A stretch of 64,000 nt of DNA from an uncultured Eubacteriales bacterium. Its GTDB lineage: Bacteria > Bacillota > Clostridia > Oscillospirales > Acutalibacteraceae. The notes under the pieces are model-generated. The model saw only the letters and a program-made list of their open reading frames with translations. It was not told the origin of the DNA and made no database searches. The first letter of the stretch is position 1, and every line of letters begins with the position of its first letter. Below are positions 9,249 to 18,010 of this stretch, piece after piece. The stretch lies in the NCBI GenBank assembly GCA_934728355.1, contig CAKVEA010000004.1:30767-94766 (forward strand), given 5' to 3'. The translations under genes and the position numbers were made by a program.

Positions 9249-9689
9249 ATGATAATAATTGGCTCCGATCATGCAGGGTATTTAGCAAAAGAAAATTTAA
9301 AAAAATATTTAAGCGATATGAATGTTTTCTATGAAGATTGTGGTACTTACAACTGCGACTCATGTGATTATCCGCTTATTGCCGAAAAAGTTGCTACAAA
9401 AGTTTTGGAGAGTCAAAGTAATAAAGGGATTCTCATTTGCGGTTCCGGAATTGGTATGAGCATTGCATCAAATAAAATAAAAGGCATAAGAGCTGCTTTA
9501 TGTTATAATTCTGAATGTACGGAACTTTCTAGAAAACATAATAATGCTAACATACTTTGTACCGGTGCAAGAATAATTAATTTTGAAACTATAAAAGAAA
9601 TAGTTGATATATTTTTAAGAACTCATTTTGAAGGTGGAAGACATCAAAAAAGAATTGACGAAATTAAAAAATTGGAAAATTTAAATTAG
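9249..9689 (+). CDS. rpiB: Ribose-5-phosphate isomerase B
   Basis: RpiB interconverts ribose 5-phosphate and ribulose 5-phosphate in the pentose phosphate pathway. The 146-residue protein begins MIIIGSDHAG, the family signature, and contains CGSGIGMSIASNKIKGIRAAL around the active-site Cys. ATG at 9249 is chosen because AGGAG at 9236-9240 lies eight bases before it; the in-frame TTG at 9243 would be too close. The gene next to it, upp, uses a ribose-derived substrate (PRPP). Confidence 0.92.
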   Translation: MIIIGSDHAGYLAKENLKKYLSDMNVFYEDCGTYNCDSCDYPLIAEKVATKVLESQSNKGILICGSGIGMSIASNKIKGIRAALCYNSECTELSRKHNNANILCTGARIINFETIKEIVDIFLRTHFEGGRHQKRIDEIKKLENLN

Positions 9690-9704
9690 ATTGGGGAAAC
9701 TAAA

Positions 9705-10334
9705 ATGGAAAACGTTATAATTATGAATCATCCGCTTATTGACCATAAAATGACACTTTTAAGAAGTAAAAAAACCAGTCATAAAGAATTCAGAGAGCTT
9801 TTAAATGAAATAACAAAATTAATGTGTTATGAGTCAATGAGAAATCTTAAAATGGAAGAGGTAGAAGTAGAAACTCCTTTGGAAATAACAAAATCTAAAG
9901 TTATTCCGGAAAAACAAATAGTGTTTGTTCCTATTTTAAGAGCAGGGCTTGGAATGGTCGATGGAGCAATGAATATGCTTCCAACATCGAGTGTTGGGTT
10001 TTTAGGATTTTACAGAAATCCTGAAACTTTAAAACCGGTCCAATATTACTGTAAACTTCCTGCGGATATAGAAAGTAAAGATATTATAGTTTTGGATCCG
10101 ATGCTTGCAACTGGAGGAACAGCTGTGGATGCTGTTTCACTTATGAAAGAAAAAAATCCAAGATCAATTAAATTTATGTGTATAGTTGCTTCTTCTCAGG
10201 GTTTGGAAGCTCTTTCAAGTGCTCACCCCGATATAGAAATTTACTGTGCAGCAAAAGATAGAGATTTAAATAAAAACGGATATATTTTGCCGGGCCTTGG
10301 AGATGCAGGAGACAGAATATTCGGAACTATTTAA
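9705..10334 (+). CDS. upp: Uracil phosphoribosyltransferase
   Basis: Upp salvages uracil by condensing it with PRPP to give UMP. The 209-residue protein has the usual length. It shows NHPLIDHKMTLLR at the N-terminus, VPILRAGLGMVDG, the PRPP-binding loop VLDPMLATGGTA at about residue 129, and the C-terminal GLGDAGDRIFGT uracil-binding segment. The ATG start follows GGGGAAAC after a 15-base gap from rpiB. Confidence 0.94.
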   Translation: MENVIIMNHPLIDHKMTLLRSKKTSHKEFRELLNEITKLMCYESMRNLKMEEVEVETPLEITKSKVIPEKQIVFVPILRAGLGMVDGAMNMLPTSSVGFLGFYRNPETLKPVQYYCKLPADIESKDIIVLDPMLATGGTAVDAVSLMKEKNPRSIKFMCIVASSQGLEALSSAHPDIEIYCAAKDRDLNKNGYILPGLGDAGDRIFGTI

Positions 10335-10369
10335 AGTAAATTATAAGATTTTAAATGAAGGAAAATCAT

Positions 10370-12232
10370 ATGGAAGAAATAAAAAATATAATATGGAGGT
10401 TCATAAAAAAGTACAGAAAATACGCATTGTTTTTTTGTGATTTTCTTATTTGGAATTTCTCTTTTTATGTTTCTCTTGTAATAAACAGAAGTACTTTATC
10501 TATTAACGGAGTCGAAAACTTTTGGGTAAATTTGCTCATTCTTAATATATGCTTTTCGATTGTATTTTTTGCGTTTAAGCTTTATGATAAAATATGGAGG
10601 TACGCAGACATAGAAGATTTTTTCTATGCAGGAGTATCTACTATTTGTGCAAATTTTTTGTTTTTTGCTATGACGTTGATTTTTGCGAAAAACATGACTT
10701 TGAAATTTTATTTTATTTTAGGTCTTTCTTCTACGTTCGGAATTTTTATGTTTAGAATTCTTTATAGAGTTAACAGACTTCTTGAAAATGTTTCAGGTGA
10801 AGATGTCAAAGAAAAGAAGAAAATGCTTATTGTCGGTGGAGGAGAATCTACTGTATTTGTTTTAAAAGAGATTTCTAAACATTCAAAAAACAAATATTTA
10901 CCTGTTGCAATAGTTGATGATGACCGTGAAAAAATAGGAAGGCAAATTATGGGAGTGCGTATAGAAGGAAATACCGAAAAAATCCCGGAAATTTGCGAAA
11001 AATTCGGTGTGGAAGTAATTTTATTTTCGATAGTTTCGATTTCGACGAAAGAAAGAAGAAGAATACTTGATATTTGTGCAAAAACAGGTTTAGAAGTCAG
11101 AATTATTCCTAACATATATGAAACTGTTACTTCAGGAACGTCAATAGACAGTGCAATGAGGAAAATTAAAGTTGAAGATTTACTTGGACGAGAAACAATT
11201 ATTTTTGATGAAAAACAATATGGAAGTTATCTTGTCGGTAAAACGGTTTTAGTTACCGGCGGAGGAGGCTCTATAGGGTCTGAACTTTGTAGACAAATTG
11301 CTAAAATTTCTCCAAAAAAATTAATTATCCTTGACGTTTACGAAAACAGTGCATATGAAATCCAGCAGGAACTTAAAATAAAATATGGAAATAAACTTAA
11401 TTTAGAAGTTGAAATAATAACAATTTGTGACAAAAGTCAACTTGAAAGAATGTTTCAAAAAGAAAATATAGATGTCATTTTTCATGCGGCAGCTCATAAA
11501 CATGTTCCTCTTATGGAAAAAAATGCTGAAGAAGCAGTAAAAAACAACGTTTTCGGTACTCTTAATCTTTTAGAATGTGCGGATAAATACGGTGTAAAAA
11601 GATTCGTTCAAATATCTACTGATAAAGCGGTAAATCCTACCAATGTTATGGGTGCAACAAAGCGAATATGTGAAATGCTTATTCAAACCAAAGATAAAAC
11701 TTCAAAAACCGAATTTGTTGCTGTTAGATTCGGAAATGTTCTCGGTTCAAATGGATCCGTCATACCGCTTTTTGAAGAGCAAATTAAAACGATGGGTCCG
11801 GTAACAGTAACCCATCCTGATATAATAAGATATTTTATGACTATTCCTGAAGCGGTTTCCTTGGTACTTACTGCGGGAGGTTTGGCTAAAGGAGGAGAAA
11901 TATTTGTCCTTGATATGGGAGAGCCGGTTAAAATTAAAAGTTTAGCAGAAAATTTAATAAGGCTTTCAGGGTTTATTCCTTATGAAGATATAGATATAGA
12001 ATATGTAGGTCTGAGACCTGGAGAAAAGCTTTATGAAGAGCTTTTAATGGATGAAGAGGGAATAAAAAAGACTAAAAGTAAAAAAATATATATTGGGAGT
12101 CCTATAAAAATAGACGAAGAGAATTTTTATAATCATATAAATAAATTAAAAGAAATTTCAGCTCAAGGAAATTATTCCGAAATAATTAGTATGCTTATGA
12201 AAATAGTACCTTCTTTTAAGCATGAATCATAA
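10370..12232 (+). CDS. Membrane-anchored nucleotide-sugar 4,6-dehydratase (PglF/WbpM/CapD type)
   Basis: This 620-residue protein probably converts UDP-GlcNAc to a 4-keto-6-deoxy sugar, the first step towards modified surface sugars. Four membrane helices occupy roughly the first 130 residues. A CoA-binding-like Rossmann domain follows, then the extended SDR domain with TGGGGSIGSEL at about 295. The active-site region STDKAVNPTNVMGATK near 416 has Met in place of the usual Tyr, as in this subfamily. ATG at 10370 is preferred over ATG at 10355 because GAAGGA sits six bases before it. The last six bases overlap the convergent rnhA. No glycosyltransferase genes adjoin it, so the final polysaccharide is unknown. 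Confidence 0.87.
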   Translation: MEEIKNIIWRFIKKYRKYALFFCDFLIWNFSFYVSLVINRSTLSINGVENFWVNLLILNICFSIVFFAFKLYDKIWRYADIEDFFYAGVSTICANFLFFAMTLIFAKNMTLKFYFILGLSSTFGIFMFRILYRVNRLLENVSGEDVKEKKKMLIVGGGESTVFVLKEISKHSKNKYLPVAIVDDDREKIGRQIMGVRIEGNTEKIPEICEKFGVEVILFSIVSISTKERRRILDICAKTGLEVRIIPNIYETVTSGTSIDSAMRKIKVEDLLGRETIIFDEKQYGSYLVGKTVLVTGGGGSIGSELCRQIAKISPKKLIILDVYENSAYEIQQELKIKYGNKLNLEVEIITICDKSQLERMFQKENIDVIFHAAAHKHVPLMEKNAEEAVKNNVFGTLNLLECADKYGVKRFVQISTDKAVNPTNVMGATKRICEMLIQTKDKTSKTEFVAVRFGNVLGSNGSVIPLFEEQIKTMGPVTVTHPDIIRYFMTIPEAVSLVLTAGGLAKGGEIFVLDMGEPVKIKSLAENLIRLSGFIPYEDIDIEYVGLRPGEKLYEELLMDEEGIKKTKSKKIYIGSPIKIDEENFYNHINKLKEISAQGNYSEIISMLMKIVPSFKHES

Positions 12233-12673
12233 ATTTTTTCTTAATTTTTCTATTTCTTTTCTTGCAAGTTCGTCGCATCTTTCATTTTGAGGGTGTCCCG
12301 CATGCCCTTTAACCCATGTTATACTTACTTCGTGATATTCAAGTAATTTTAAAATTTTTTCCCACAGATCAATATTAAGTGCCGGTTTTTTGTCACTTTT
12401 AATCCATCCGTTTTTTTGCCACTTTTTTGCCCATCCTTTTAAGATTGCATCACAAAGATATTTAGAGTCGCTGCAAGCTAAAACTTTGCAGGGCTCTTTT
12501 AAAATTTCAAGTGCTTTTATCATTGCTATTAATTCCATTCTGTTATTTGTTGTTTCAGATTCTCCGCCTGAAATTTCTTTTTCTTTTTCTTGGTATCTAA
12601 GGATTGCTCCCCAGCCTCCGATACCTGGATTTCCGCTGCAAGCACCGTCGGTAAAAACTTCTATAATTTTCAT
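12227..12673 (-). CDS. rnhA: Ribonuclease HI
   Basis: RNase HI cleaves RNA in RNA-DNA hybrids. The 148-residue protein carries all four catalytic acids at the positions of the E. coli enzyme: D9 (in TDGACSGNPG), E47 (NNRMELI), D69 (SDSKYL) and D134 (NERCDELA). The start at 12673 is set by GGAGGAATTTACAA immediately before the ATG; the frame stays open further upstream, but those codons lack similarity. It is a single gene facing the upstream + strand operon. Confidence 0.95.
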   Translation of the reverse strand: MKIIEVFTDGACSGNPGIGGWGAILRYQEKEKEISGGESETTNNRMELIAMIKALEILKEPCKVLACSDSKYLCDAILKGWAKKWQKNGWIKSDKKPALNIDLWEKILKLLEYHEVSITWVKGHAGHPQNERCDELARKEIEKLRKNL

Positions 12674-12713
12674 TTGTAAATTCCTCCAAAAATTTAAATA
12701 AATAAAAGAATCA

Positions 12714-12742
12714 TTGACATAATAATTAATTGGCAATATAAT
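12714..12742 (+). promoter_or_regulatory. Consensus sigma-A promoter for rnj
   Basis: TTGACA at 12714-12719 and TATAAT at 12737-12742 with exactly 17 bases between them form a perfect consensus promoter. Transcription would start near 12749, giving a 5' leader of about 120 bases before rnj. Confidence 0.8.
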
Positions 12743-12817
12743 AGAAAGCAATGTTTGATGTACGTATTTGATTTTATAATTTGATGTTCGGATTAATTTA
12801 GTTTTAGATTTTTATTA

Positions 12818-12836
12818 AGTTCAGATTTTCTGAACT
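12818..12836 (+). promoter_or_regulatory. Hairpin in the rnj 5' leader
   Basis: AGTTCAG and CTGAACT form a perfect 7-bp stem with a five-base loop. No T-run follows, so it is not a terminator. It lies 22 bases before the ribosome binding site and could affect stability or autoregulation of the RNase J message; this is inference. Confidence 0.45.
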
Positions 12837-12871
12837 AGATTATTATTTTATAAAAACGGGAGGTAATAAAC

Positions 12872-14767
12872 TTGTCTGATACAATAAAGAAAAAAATATC
12901 AAATCCAATAAAAAAGACAATAGAAAATACTAAAAATAATAACAAAAGAAATTATACTTCAGAATTAAAAGTAAATAAAGCATCTGTTTCGAACACAAAT
13001 TCATCAAAGACGGTTAAAAGTACAGCGCAAACTAAAACAAAATCTCAGGGTACACGCACTTACACAAAAAAAATTCCGAAGATTATTTCTGAAAAGAAAG
13101 CAGGCTCTGAAAATGCTGTCAGAATAGTTTTCCTTGGAGGTCTTAACCAAATAGGTAAAAATATTATGGCAATAGAATACGGGGAAGATATAGTTATAGT
13201 TGATTGTGGCATGTCGTTCCCTGACGGAGAAATGCTTGGAGTGGATCTTGTTATTCCTGACTTTTCATACCTTGAGTCAAACAGAGAAAGAATAAGAGGT
13301 TTGGTTATAACTCATGGTCATGAAGATCATATTGGGTCCATTCCGTACCTTTTGAGGAAGATAAATGTTCCTATATATGCAACTCCTCTTACAATAGGTC
13401 TTATAAGTAGCAAACTTAAAGAACATAGGCTTTTAGGGTCTGCTAAATTGAATGTTTTCGTTGCCGGAGACAGAGTGAAACTCGGATGTATGGAAGTAGA
13501 GCCTATAGAAGTTAATCATTCTATTCCGGATGCTGTGGGTCTTGCAATAAGAACACCTGCAGGAGTGATTCTTCATACCGGAGATTTCAAAATAGACTGT
13601 ACTCCTTCGAGAGGAAAAATGATAAATTTAGCAAGATTTGCAGAAATAGGTAAAGAAGGTGTTCTTGCGTTTATGGCTGATTCTACAAATGCAGAACGAC
13701 CGGGATATACTATGACCGAGCAAAATATTGATGAGTCTTTTGAAAGACTTTTCCAAAAAGCAGGAGAAAAAAGAATAATTATTGCAACTTTTGCTTCAAA
13801 TATAGGAAGACTTCAACAAATAATAAATTGTGCTAAAAAGTATGGCAGAAAAGTTGCTTTTTCGGGAAGAAGCATGGTAAATTATGTTGCAATTGCTCAG
13901 CAAATGAAATACCTAGAAGCTCCCGAAGGACTCATTATTGATATTGACCTTATAACTAAGTACCCTAAAAACGAAATAGTTTTGATAACTACAGGAAGTC
14001 AAGGTGAGCCAATGTCTGCGCTTCATCGTATGGCTTTTTCGGAGCATAAAAAAGTTGAAGTGGGACCTGAAGATTTTATTATAATTTCTGCAACACCTAT
14101 TCCCGGAAATGAAAAAACCGTTGGAGCGGTTATAAATGAGTTAATGAGACTCGGTTGCAAAGTTGTTTATGAATCAATGTATGAGATTCATGTTTCAGGT
14201 CATGCTTGCCAGGAAGAACTTAAAATAATGCAAGGAATAGTTAAACCTAAATATTTTATTCCTGTACATGGAGAAAGAAAGCATCTTATGAAACATGCTT
14301 CATTAGCGGTTTCTATGGGAATGCCCGAGAAAAATGTTTACGTTGGCGACAGCGGTGACATTTTAGAAATAAGCCAAAGTTCTATGAAAAAAGTAGGTCA
14401 AGTGCCTCTTGAACTTGTTCTTGTAGACGGTATTGGAGTCGGGGATGTCGGAAGCATTGTACTTAGGGACAGAAAGCATTTGGGAGAAGACGGTTTGATT
14501 GTTTTGGTTGCAACCCTTGATTCTTCCGATAAACATGTTATTGCCGGTCCGGATATAGTTTCCAGAGGATTTGTATATGTTCGTGAATCTGAGCATCTTA
14601 TGGAAGAAGCCAGAAAAGTTGCTCTTAGAGCGCTGGAAAACTGTGCAAGTCAGAAAGTTCGAGATTGGGGAATTATAAAAAATAAAGTTAAGGACGATCT
14701 TTATAGATTGTTCCATGGAAAGACCAGAAGAAATCCTGTTATTTTACCAATTATAATGGAAGTATAA
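12872..14767 (+). CDS. rnj: Ribonuclease J
   Basis: RNase J is the beta-CASP metallo-ribonuclease with endo- and 5'-exonuclease activity that drives mRNA decay and rRNA maturation in Firmicutes. The 631-residue protein has the motif HGHEDH (H148, H150, D152, H153), the beta-CASP region, and the late HVSGHA motif. About 75 extra residues at the N-terminus, rich in Lys, Asn, Thr and Ser, precede the catalytic core (VRIVFLGGLNQIGKN); clostridial RNase J proteins often carry such basic tails. The start is TTG behind GGGAGG at 12858-12863. It begins the rnj-gdpP-rplI run. Confidence 0.94.
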   Translation: MSDTIKKKISNPIKKTIENTKNNNKRNYTSELKVNKASVSNTNSSKTVKSTAQTKTKSQGTRTYTKKIPKIISEKKAGSENAVRIVFLGGLNQIGKNIMAIEYGEDIVIVDCGMSFPDGEMLGVDLVIPDFSYLESNRERIRGLVITHGHEDHIGSIPYLLRKINVPIYATPLTIGLISSKLKEHRLLGSAKLNVFVAGDRVKLGCMEVEPIEVNHSIPDAVGLAIRTPAGVILHTGDFKIDCTPSRGKMINLARFAEIGKEGVLAFMADSTNAERPGYTMTEQNIDESFERLFQKAGEKRIIIATFASNIGRLQQIINCAKKYGRKVAFSGRSMVNYVAIAQQMKYLEAPEGLIIDIDLITKYPKNEIVLITTGSQGEPMSALHRMAFSEHKKVEVGPEDFIIISATPIPGNEKTVGAVINELMRLGCKVVYESMYEIHVSGHACQEELKIMQGIVKPKYFIPVHGERKHLMKHASLAVSMGMPEKNVYVGDSGDILEISQSSMKKVGQVPLELVLVDGIGVGDVGSIVLRDRKHLGEDGLIVLVATLDSSDKHVIAGPDIVSRGFVYVRESEHLMEEARKVALRALENCASQKVRDWGIIKNKVKDDLYRLFHGKTRRNPVILPIIMEV

Positions 14768-14805
14768 TTTAATTTTTACTTTGCTTTTAAGAGGTAGGAT
14801 TGTTT

Positions 14806-16752
14806 ATGAAGTTCAATAAAGGTTCTGTTTATTGTTTTTTCTTGGTTATTTCAGTTATTATGTTTATAATTGATTTTTCTGTATTTCCGTTTAGTAAGTT
14901 GATGTTCTTTATAGATTTTTGTATTACTTCAGTTATAGTAATTGTTATAGGTATTTTGCTTAAAAATTATATTAAGTATTTACTTGATACTTCTAAATTT
15001 GTTAATCTTTTTTTGAACGAAAGCGGAAGAAATATATTTAATTCTATACCTGTCGGTGTTGTTTTCACTTTGCCAAATTCTTCGGGCGAAATACTTTCCT
15101 ATAATGGTATTTTTAAAGATAAATTTCTAAATGGTGAAGAGCTTATTTTGGGAAATATCAAAGAATTTTTACCAACTTCTTATGATAAAAATCTTTTAAA
15201 TGAGAAAGGTCTTCAAATAACGCACAACGGAAGAAAATTTTTAGTTTATCTTAAAAAAATTGAAGAATATAATATATTCTATTTTGTAGATAATACAAAT
15301 TATAAAAAGTTAAAAAGAAAATACCTTGAACGTCAAATCTGCGTGGCGCTAGCTGTCTTTGACAATAAAGAAGAAATTTATCAAAGTGTGGGAGAGGACA
15401 AAGGTTTAAGACTTTTAGTGGATGTCGAAAATATTTTATCCAAATGGGTTAGCGATTGTATGGGAATTTTTAAAAAGCTTTCTGATGGAAAATATATAAT
15501 TTTGTTTGAAGAAAAATATTTAAGGTATTTCATAAATGAGAAGTTCGAAATAATAAACAAAGTTCATGAGGTTAAAGTTGATTCCCACAAATTTGCAACA
15601 ATATCTATTGGAATAAGCCGAGGATATGGAAGTCTTGAAGAGTCTAAAAATTTGGCTGAAAATGCTCTTAACATGGCCTTAGGTCGAGGTGGAGATCAAG
15701 TAGCACTTAAATCCATAAACGGATATGAATTTTTTGGTGGTGCTTCTCAAGGCCTTGAAAAAAGAAGTAAAGTAAGAAGCAGAGTAGTTGCAATGGCTCT
15801 TATGGAAAAAATGCAACTTTGCGATGCAGTTTTCATTATGGGTCATAAGATGTCAGATTTTGATAGCTTTGGATCTGCAGTAGGACTTTGGAGTATAGCT
15901 TCTAAAATAGGTAATAAAACCGCGTATATAGTTCTTAATTTTGAAAGTTCCATGGCGGATCAACTTGTGGGTGTAATGAAAAAATACGGATGTTCAAATT
16001 TTATAATTTCACCTCAAGATGCAATGTCTAAGATGACTTCAAATTCGTTTCTGATTGTTGTCGACACACATTCAGAAAAATTTTTGGAAAGCTATAGCCT
16101 TTATAGAATGTTTAGTCATACAGCAATTATAGATCATCATAGAATGACTGTTGATAAAATTGACTCTTCAGACATATTTTTTCATGAACCTTCAGCTTCC
16201 TCAACATGCGAAATGGTAACCGAACTTATTCAATATATGGACGACAAACATTTGAAAAAATGGGAAGCGGAATGTCTTTTGGCGGGAATAATGCTTGACA
16301 CTAAGAGTTTTTCGGTAAAATCCGGAGTCAGGACATTTGAAGCAGGTGCTTATTTAAAGAAAAAGGGTGCCGAAAGTAGCGAAGTGAAAAAAATGTTTGC
16401 TGATTCAATTGATGTTTATAAAGTTAAATGCAGAATAATAGAAAAAGCTTACATATTAAACGGATGCGCTATATCAAAATGTGAAGAAAATCTGAAAAAT
16501 TTTAGAATTTCATGTGTTCAAGCGGCAGACGAACTTTTAGATATAAAAGATATTCGTGCTTCTTTTGTTATTTTCAAAAGTGAAAATGCAGTTAATATTT
16601 CGGCACGATCTTTAGGTGAAATAAATGTTCAATTGATTATGGAATCTTTGGGTGGTGGAGGTCATCACAATATGGCGGCAGCTTGCATACCTGGCATAGA
16701 TTTGGACTCAGCAGAAGAAAAACTTAAAAAAATTATAGAAATAAATTTATAG
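14806..16752 (+). CDS. gdpP: GdpP-like cyclic-di-AMP phosphodiesterase (DHH/DHHA1)
   Basis: GdpP hydrolyses the second messenger c-di-AMP, which controls potassium and osmotic balance. The protein (648 residues from ATG 14806) has two N-terminal membrane helices, a degenerate PAS-like region (about 55-150), a degenerate GGDEF domain (about 175-310), then a DHH domain with GHKMSDFDS (D351, D353) and DHH at 443-445. A DHHA1 domain with GGGGHHNMAA starts at about 617. ATG at 14806 fits the GAGGTAGGA site better than TTG at 14800. The rnj-gdpP-rplI neighbourhood matches the gdpP-rplI pairing common in Firmicutes. A KimA-like transporter, a possible c-di-AMP target, is also in the window. Confidence 0.92.
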   Translation: MKFNKGSVYCFFLVISVIMFIIDFSVFPFSKLMFFIDFCITSVIVIVIGILLKNYIKYLLDTSKFVNLFLNESGRNIFNSIPVGVVFTLPNSSGEILSYNGIFKDKFLNGEELILGNIKEFLPTSYDKNLLNEKGLQITHNGRKFLVYLKKIEEYNIFYFVDNTNYKKLKRKYLERQICVALAVFDNKEEIYQSVGEDKGLRLLVDVENILSKWVSDCMGIFKKLSDGKYIILFEEKYLRYFINEKFEIINKVHEVKVDSHKFATISIGISRGYGSLEESKNLAENALNMALGRGGDQVALKSINGYEFFGGASQGLEKRSKVRSRVVAMALMEKMQLCDAVFIMGHKMSDFDSFGSAVGLWSIASKIGNKTAYIVLNFESSMADQLVGVMKKYGCSNFIISPQDAMSKMTSNSFLIVVDTHSEKFLESYSLYRMFSHTAIIDHHRMTVDKIDSSDIFFHEPSASSTCEMVTELIQYMDDKHLKKWEAECLLAGIMLDTKSFSVKSGVRTFEAGAYLKKKGAESSEVKKMFADSIDVYKVKCRIIEKAYILNGCAISKCEENLKNFRISCVQAADELLDIKDIRASFVIFKSENAVNISARSLGEINVQLIMESLGGGGHHNMAAACIPGIDLDSAEEKLKKIIEINL

Positions 16753-16777
16753 TATTAAATAGAATGGAGTGTTTTTT

Positions 16778-17230
16778 ATGCGTGTTATTTTACTTTCAGA
16801 TGTTAAAGGAAGCGGAAAAAAAGGTGATGTAGTTAATGTTTCTGACGGTTATGCTAAGAATTTTTTACTAGTCAAAAAATTAGCTAAAGAGGCTTCCCCT
16901 CAAGCTTTGAGGGAGTTAGCAGATGCTAAAGCATCTTTAGAAAGACAAAATCAAGCTAAAAAAGCCGAGTCCGAAAAGATGAAAGAAATGTTAAATGAAA
17001 AATCTATAAAAATAGAACGTCACGGAGGTAAAAACGGTAAACTGTTTGAATCTGTTACATCAAAAGATATTGTTTTAGAAATAAAAAATATTTTTGGTAT
17101 TGATATAGACAAACATAAAATAGTTTTACCATCTGCAGTAAAAGAATATGGATCCTATAAATTTAATGTTAAACTTTTCCCTGGTATAGTTGCCATTATG
17201 CTTTTGGTAGTGTGTGAAAATAAAGAATAG
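16778..17230 (+). CDS. rplI: 50S ribosomal protein bL9
   Basis: bL9 binds 23S rRNA and bridges the L1 stalk region. The 150-residue protein has the conserved N-terminal domain MRVILLSDVKGSGKKGDVV, with DGYAKNFLL, then the long connecting helix and the C-terminal domain. ATG at 16778 is chosen because TGGAG at 16765-16769 precedes it at normal spacing. It follows gdpP by 25 bases and is followed by a strong terminator. Confidence 0.95.
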   Translation: MRVILLSDVKGSGKKGDVVNVSDGYAKNFLLVKKLAKEASPQALRELADAKASLERQNQAKKAESEKMKEMLNEKSIKIERHGGKNGKLFESVTSKDIVLEIKNIFGIDIDKHKIVLPSAVKEYGSYKFNVKLFPGIVAIMLLVVCENKE

Positions 17231-17243
17231 TTTTTAATGATTT

Positions 17244-17280
17244 TACGCTTTTACTTGTTTAAGTAAAAGTGTATTTTTAT
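17244..17280 (+). terminator. Rho-independent terminator after rplI
   Basis: A 13-bp stem with one G-U pair (17244-17256 with 17261-17273) and a GTTT loop is followed by a T-rich run. It ends the rnj-gdpP-rplI transcript. Confidence 0.85.
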
Positions 17281-17385
17281 TGTCTGATTATAAGTACTCA
17301 TATAAAATTTATAAATTTTATGATTAAAATCTCCAATAAAAGCAAAAAATAAGTTTGAAATAAAAAATTGGGAGGTTTTATTTTT

Positions 17386-17751
17386 ATGGATATAAAAAGA
17401 GGAGATATATTTTATGCTGATTTGAGTCCTGTTGTTGGATCTGAACAAGGTGGAGTCAGACCTGTTTTAATAATTCAAAACGATATAGGAAATAAGTATA
17501 GCCCTACAGTTATAGCTGCTGCAATAACAAGTCAATATACTAAATCAAATTTACCTACCCATATAAGTATAGCTGGAGGCTGTTCAGGACTTGAAAAAAA
17601 TTCCATAGTACTTTTGGAACAAATAAGAACATTAGACAAAAAAAGACTTAAAGAAAAAAGAGGTTTTGTAGATAAGGATTCTATGAGTAGAGTAGATCAT
17701 GCACTTTCTATTAGTTTCGGACTTTTAACAGCATTAAATGCTACATATTAA
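17386..17751 (+). CDS. mazF: MazF/PemK-type endoribonuclease toxin (EndoA-like), no antitoxin visible
   Basis: This 121-residue protein matches the MazF/EndoA family of mRNA interferases: [20 protein letters not shown] at the N-terminus with the catalytic-loop Arg in RPVLIIQND, then VIAAAITSQ, and [18 protein letters not shown] at 17386 follows GGGAGG at 17369-17374; the frame extends a few codons further upstream without support. The usual MazE/EndoAI antitoxin gene is not found in the 135 bases upstream (which follow the rplI terminator) nor immediately downstream, so it is an orphan here or its antitoxin lies elsewhere. Confidence 0.9.
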   Translation: MDIKRGDIFYADLSPVVGSEQGGVRPVLIIQNDIGNKYSPTVIAAAITSQYTKSNLPTHISIAGGCSGLEKNSIVLLEQIRTLDKKRLKEKRGFVDKDSMSRVDHALSISFGLLTALNATY

Positions 17752-17856
17752 GCAATTTATGGTGGTAAATTTTAAAAATTACAGTAAATTACAATATAAA
17801 TAACTATAATATTATAATTATTTAGTAGAAAATTAATGGAGTAATTAGCGATTACG

Positions 17857-17865
17857 TGTTATAAT
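17857..17865 (+). promoter_or_regulatory. Extended -10 promoter for the contractile injection operon
   Basis: TGTTATAAT at 17857-17865 is a consensus extended -10. The -35 region (about 17836-17841, ATGGAG) is poor. It is the best promoter-like signal in the 259-base gap before the injection system genes, with a leader of about 135 bases to the first start. Confidence 0.5.
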
Positions 17866-18010
17866 GTCGATATGTGTTCAAAGTATATAAAACTTTATTC
17901 TATATCTAAAAAATATATAGAAAATAACTTCTTAGTTTTTAGAACTAATAAAATTTGCTTTTTTATACTAAAAAAAAGGAGGGTAAATAAATTTAGAGGA
18001 GAAATGAAAG

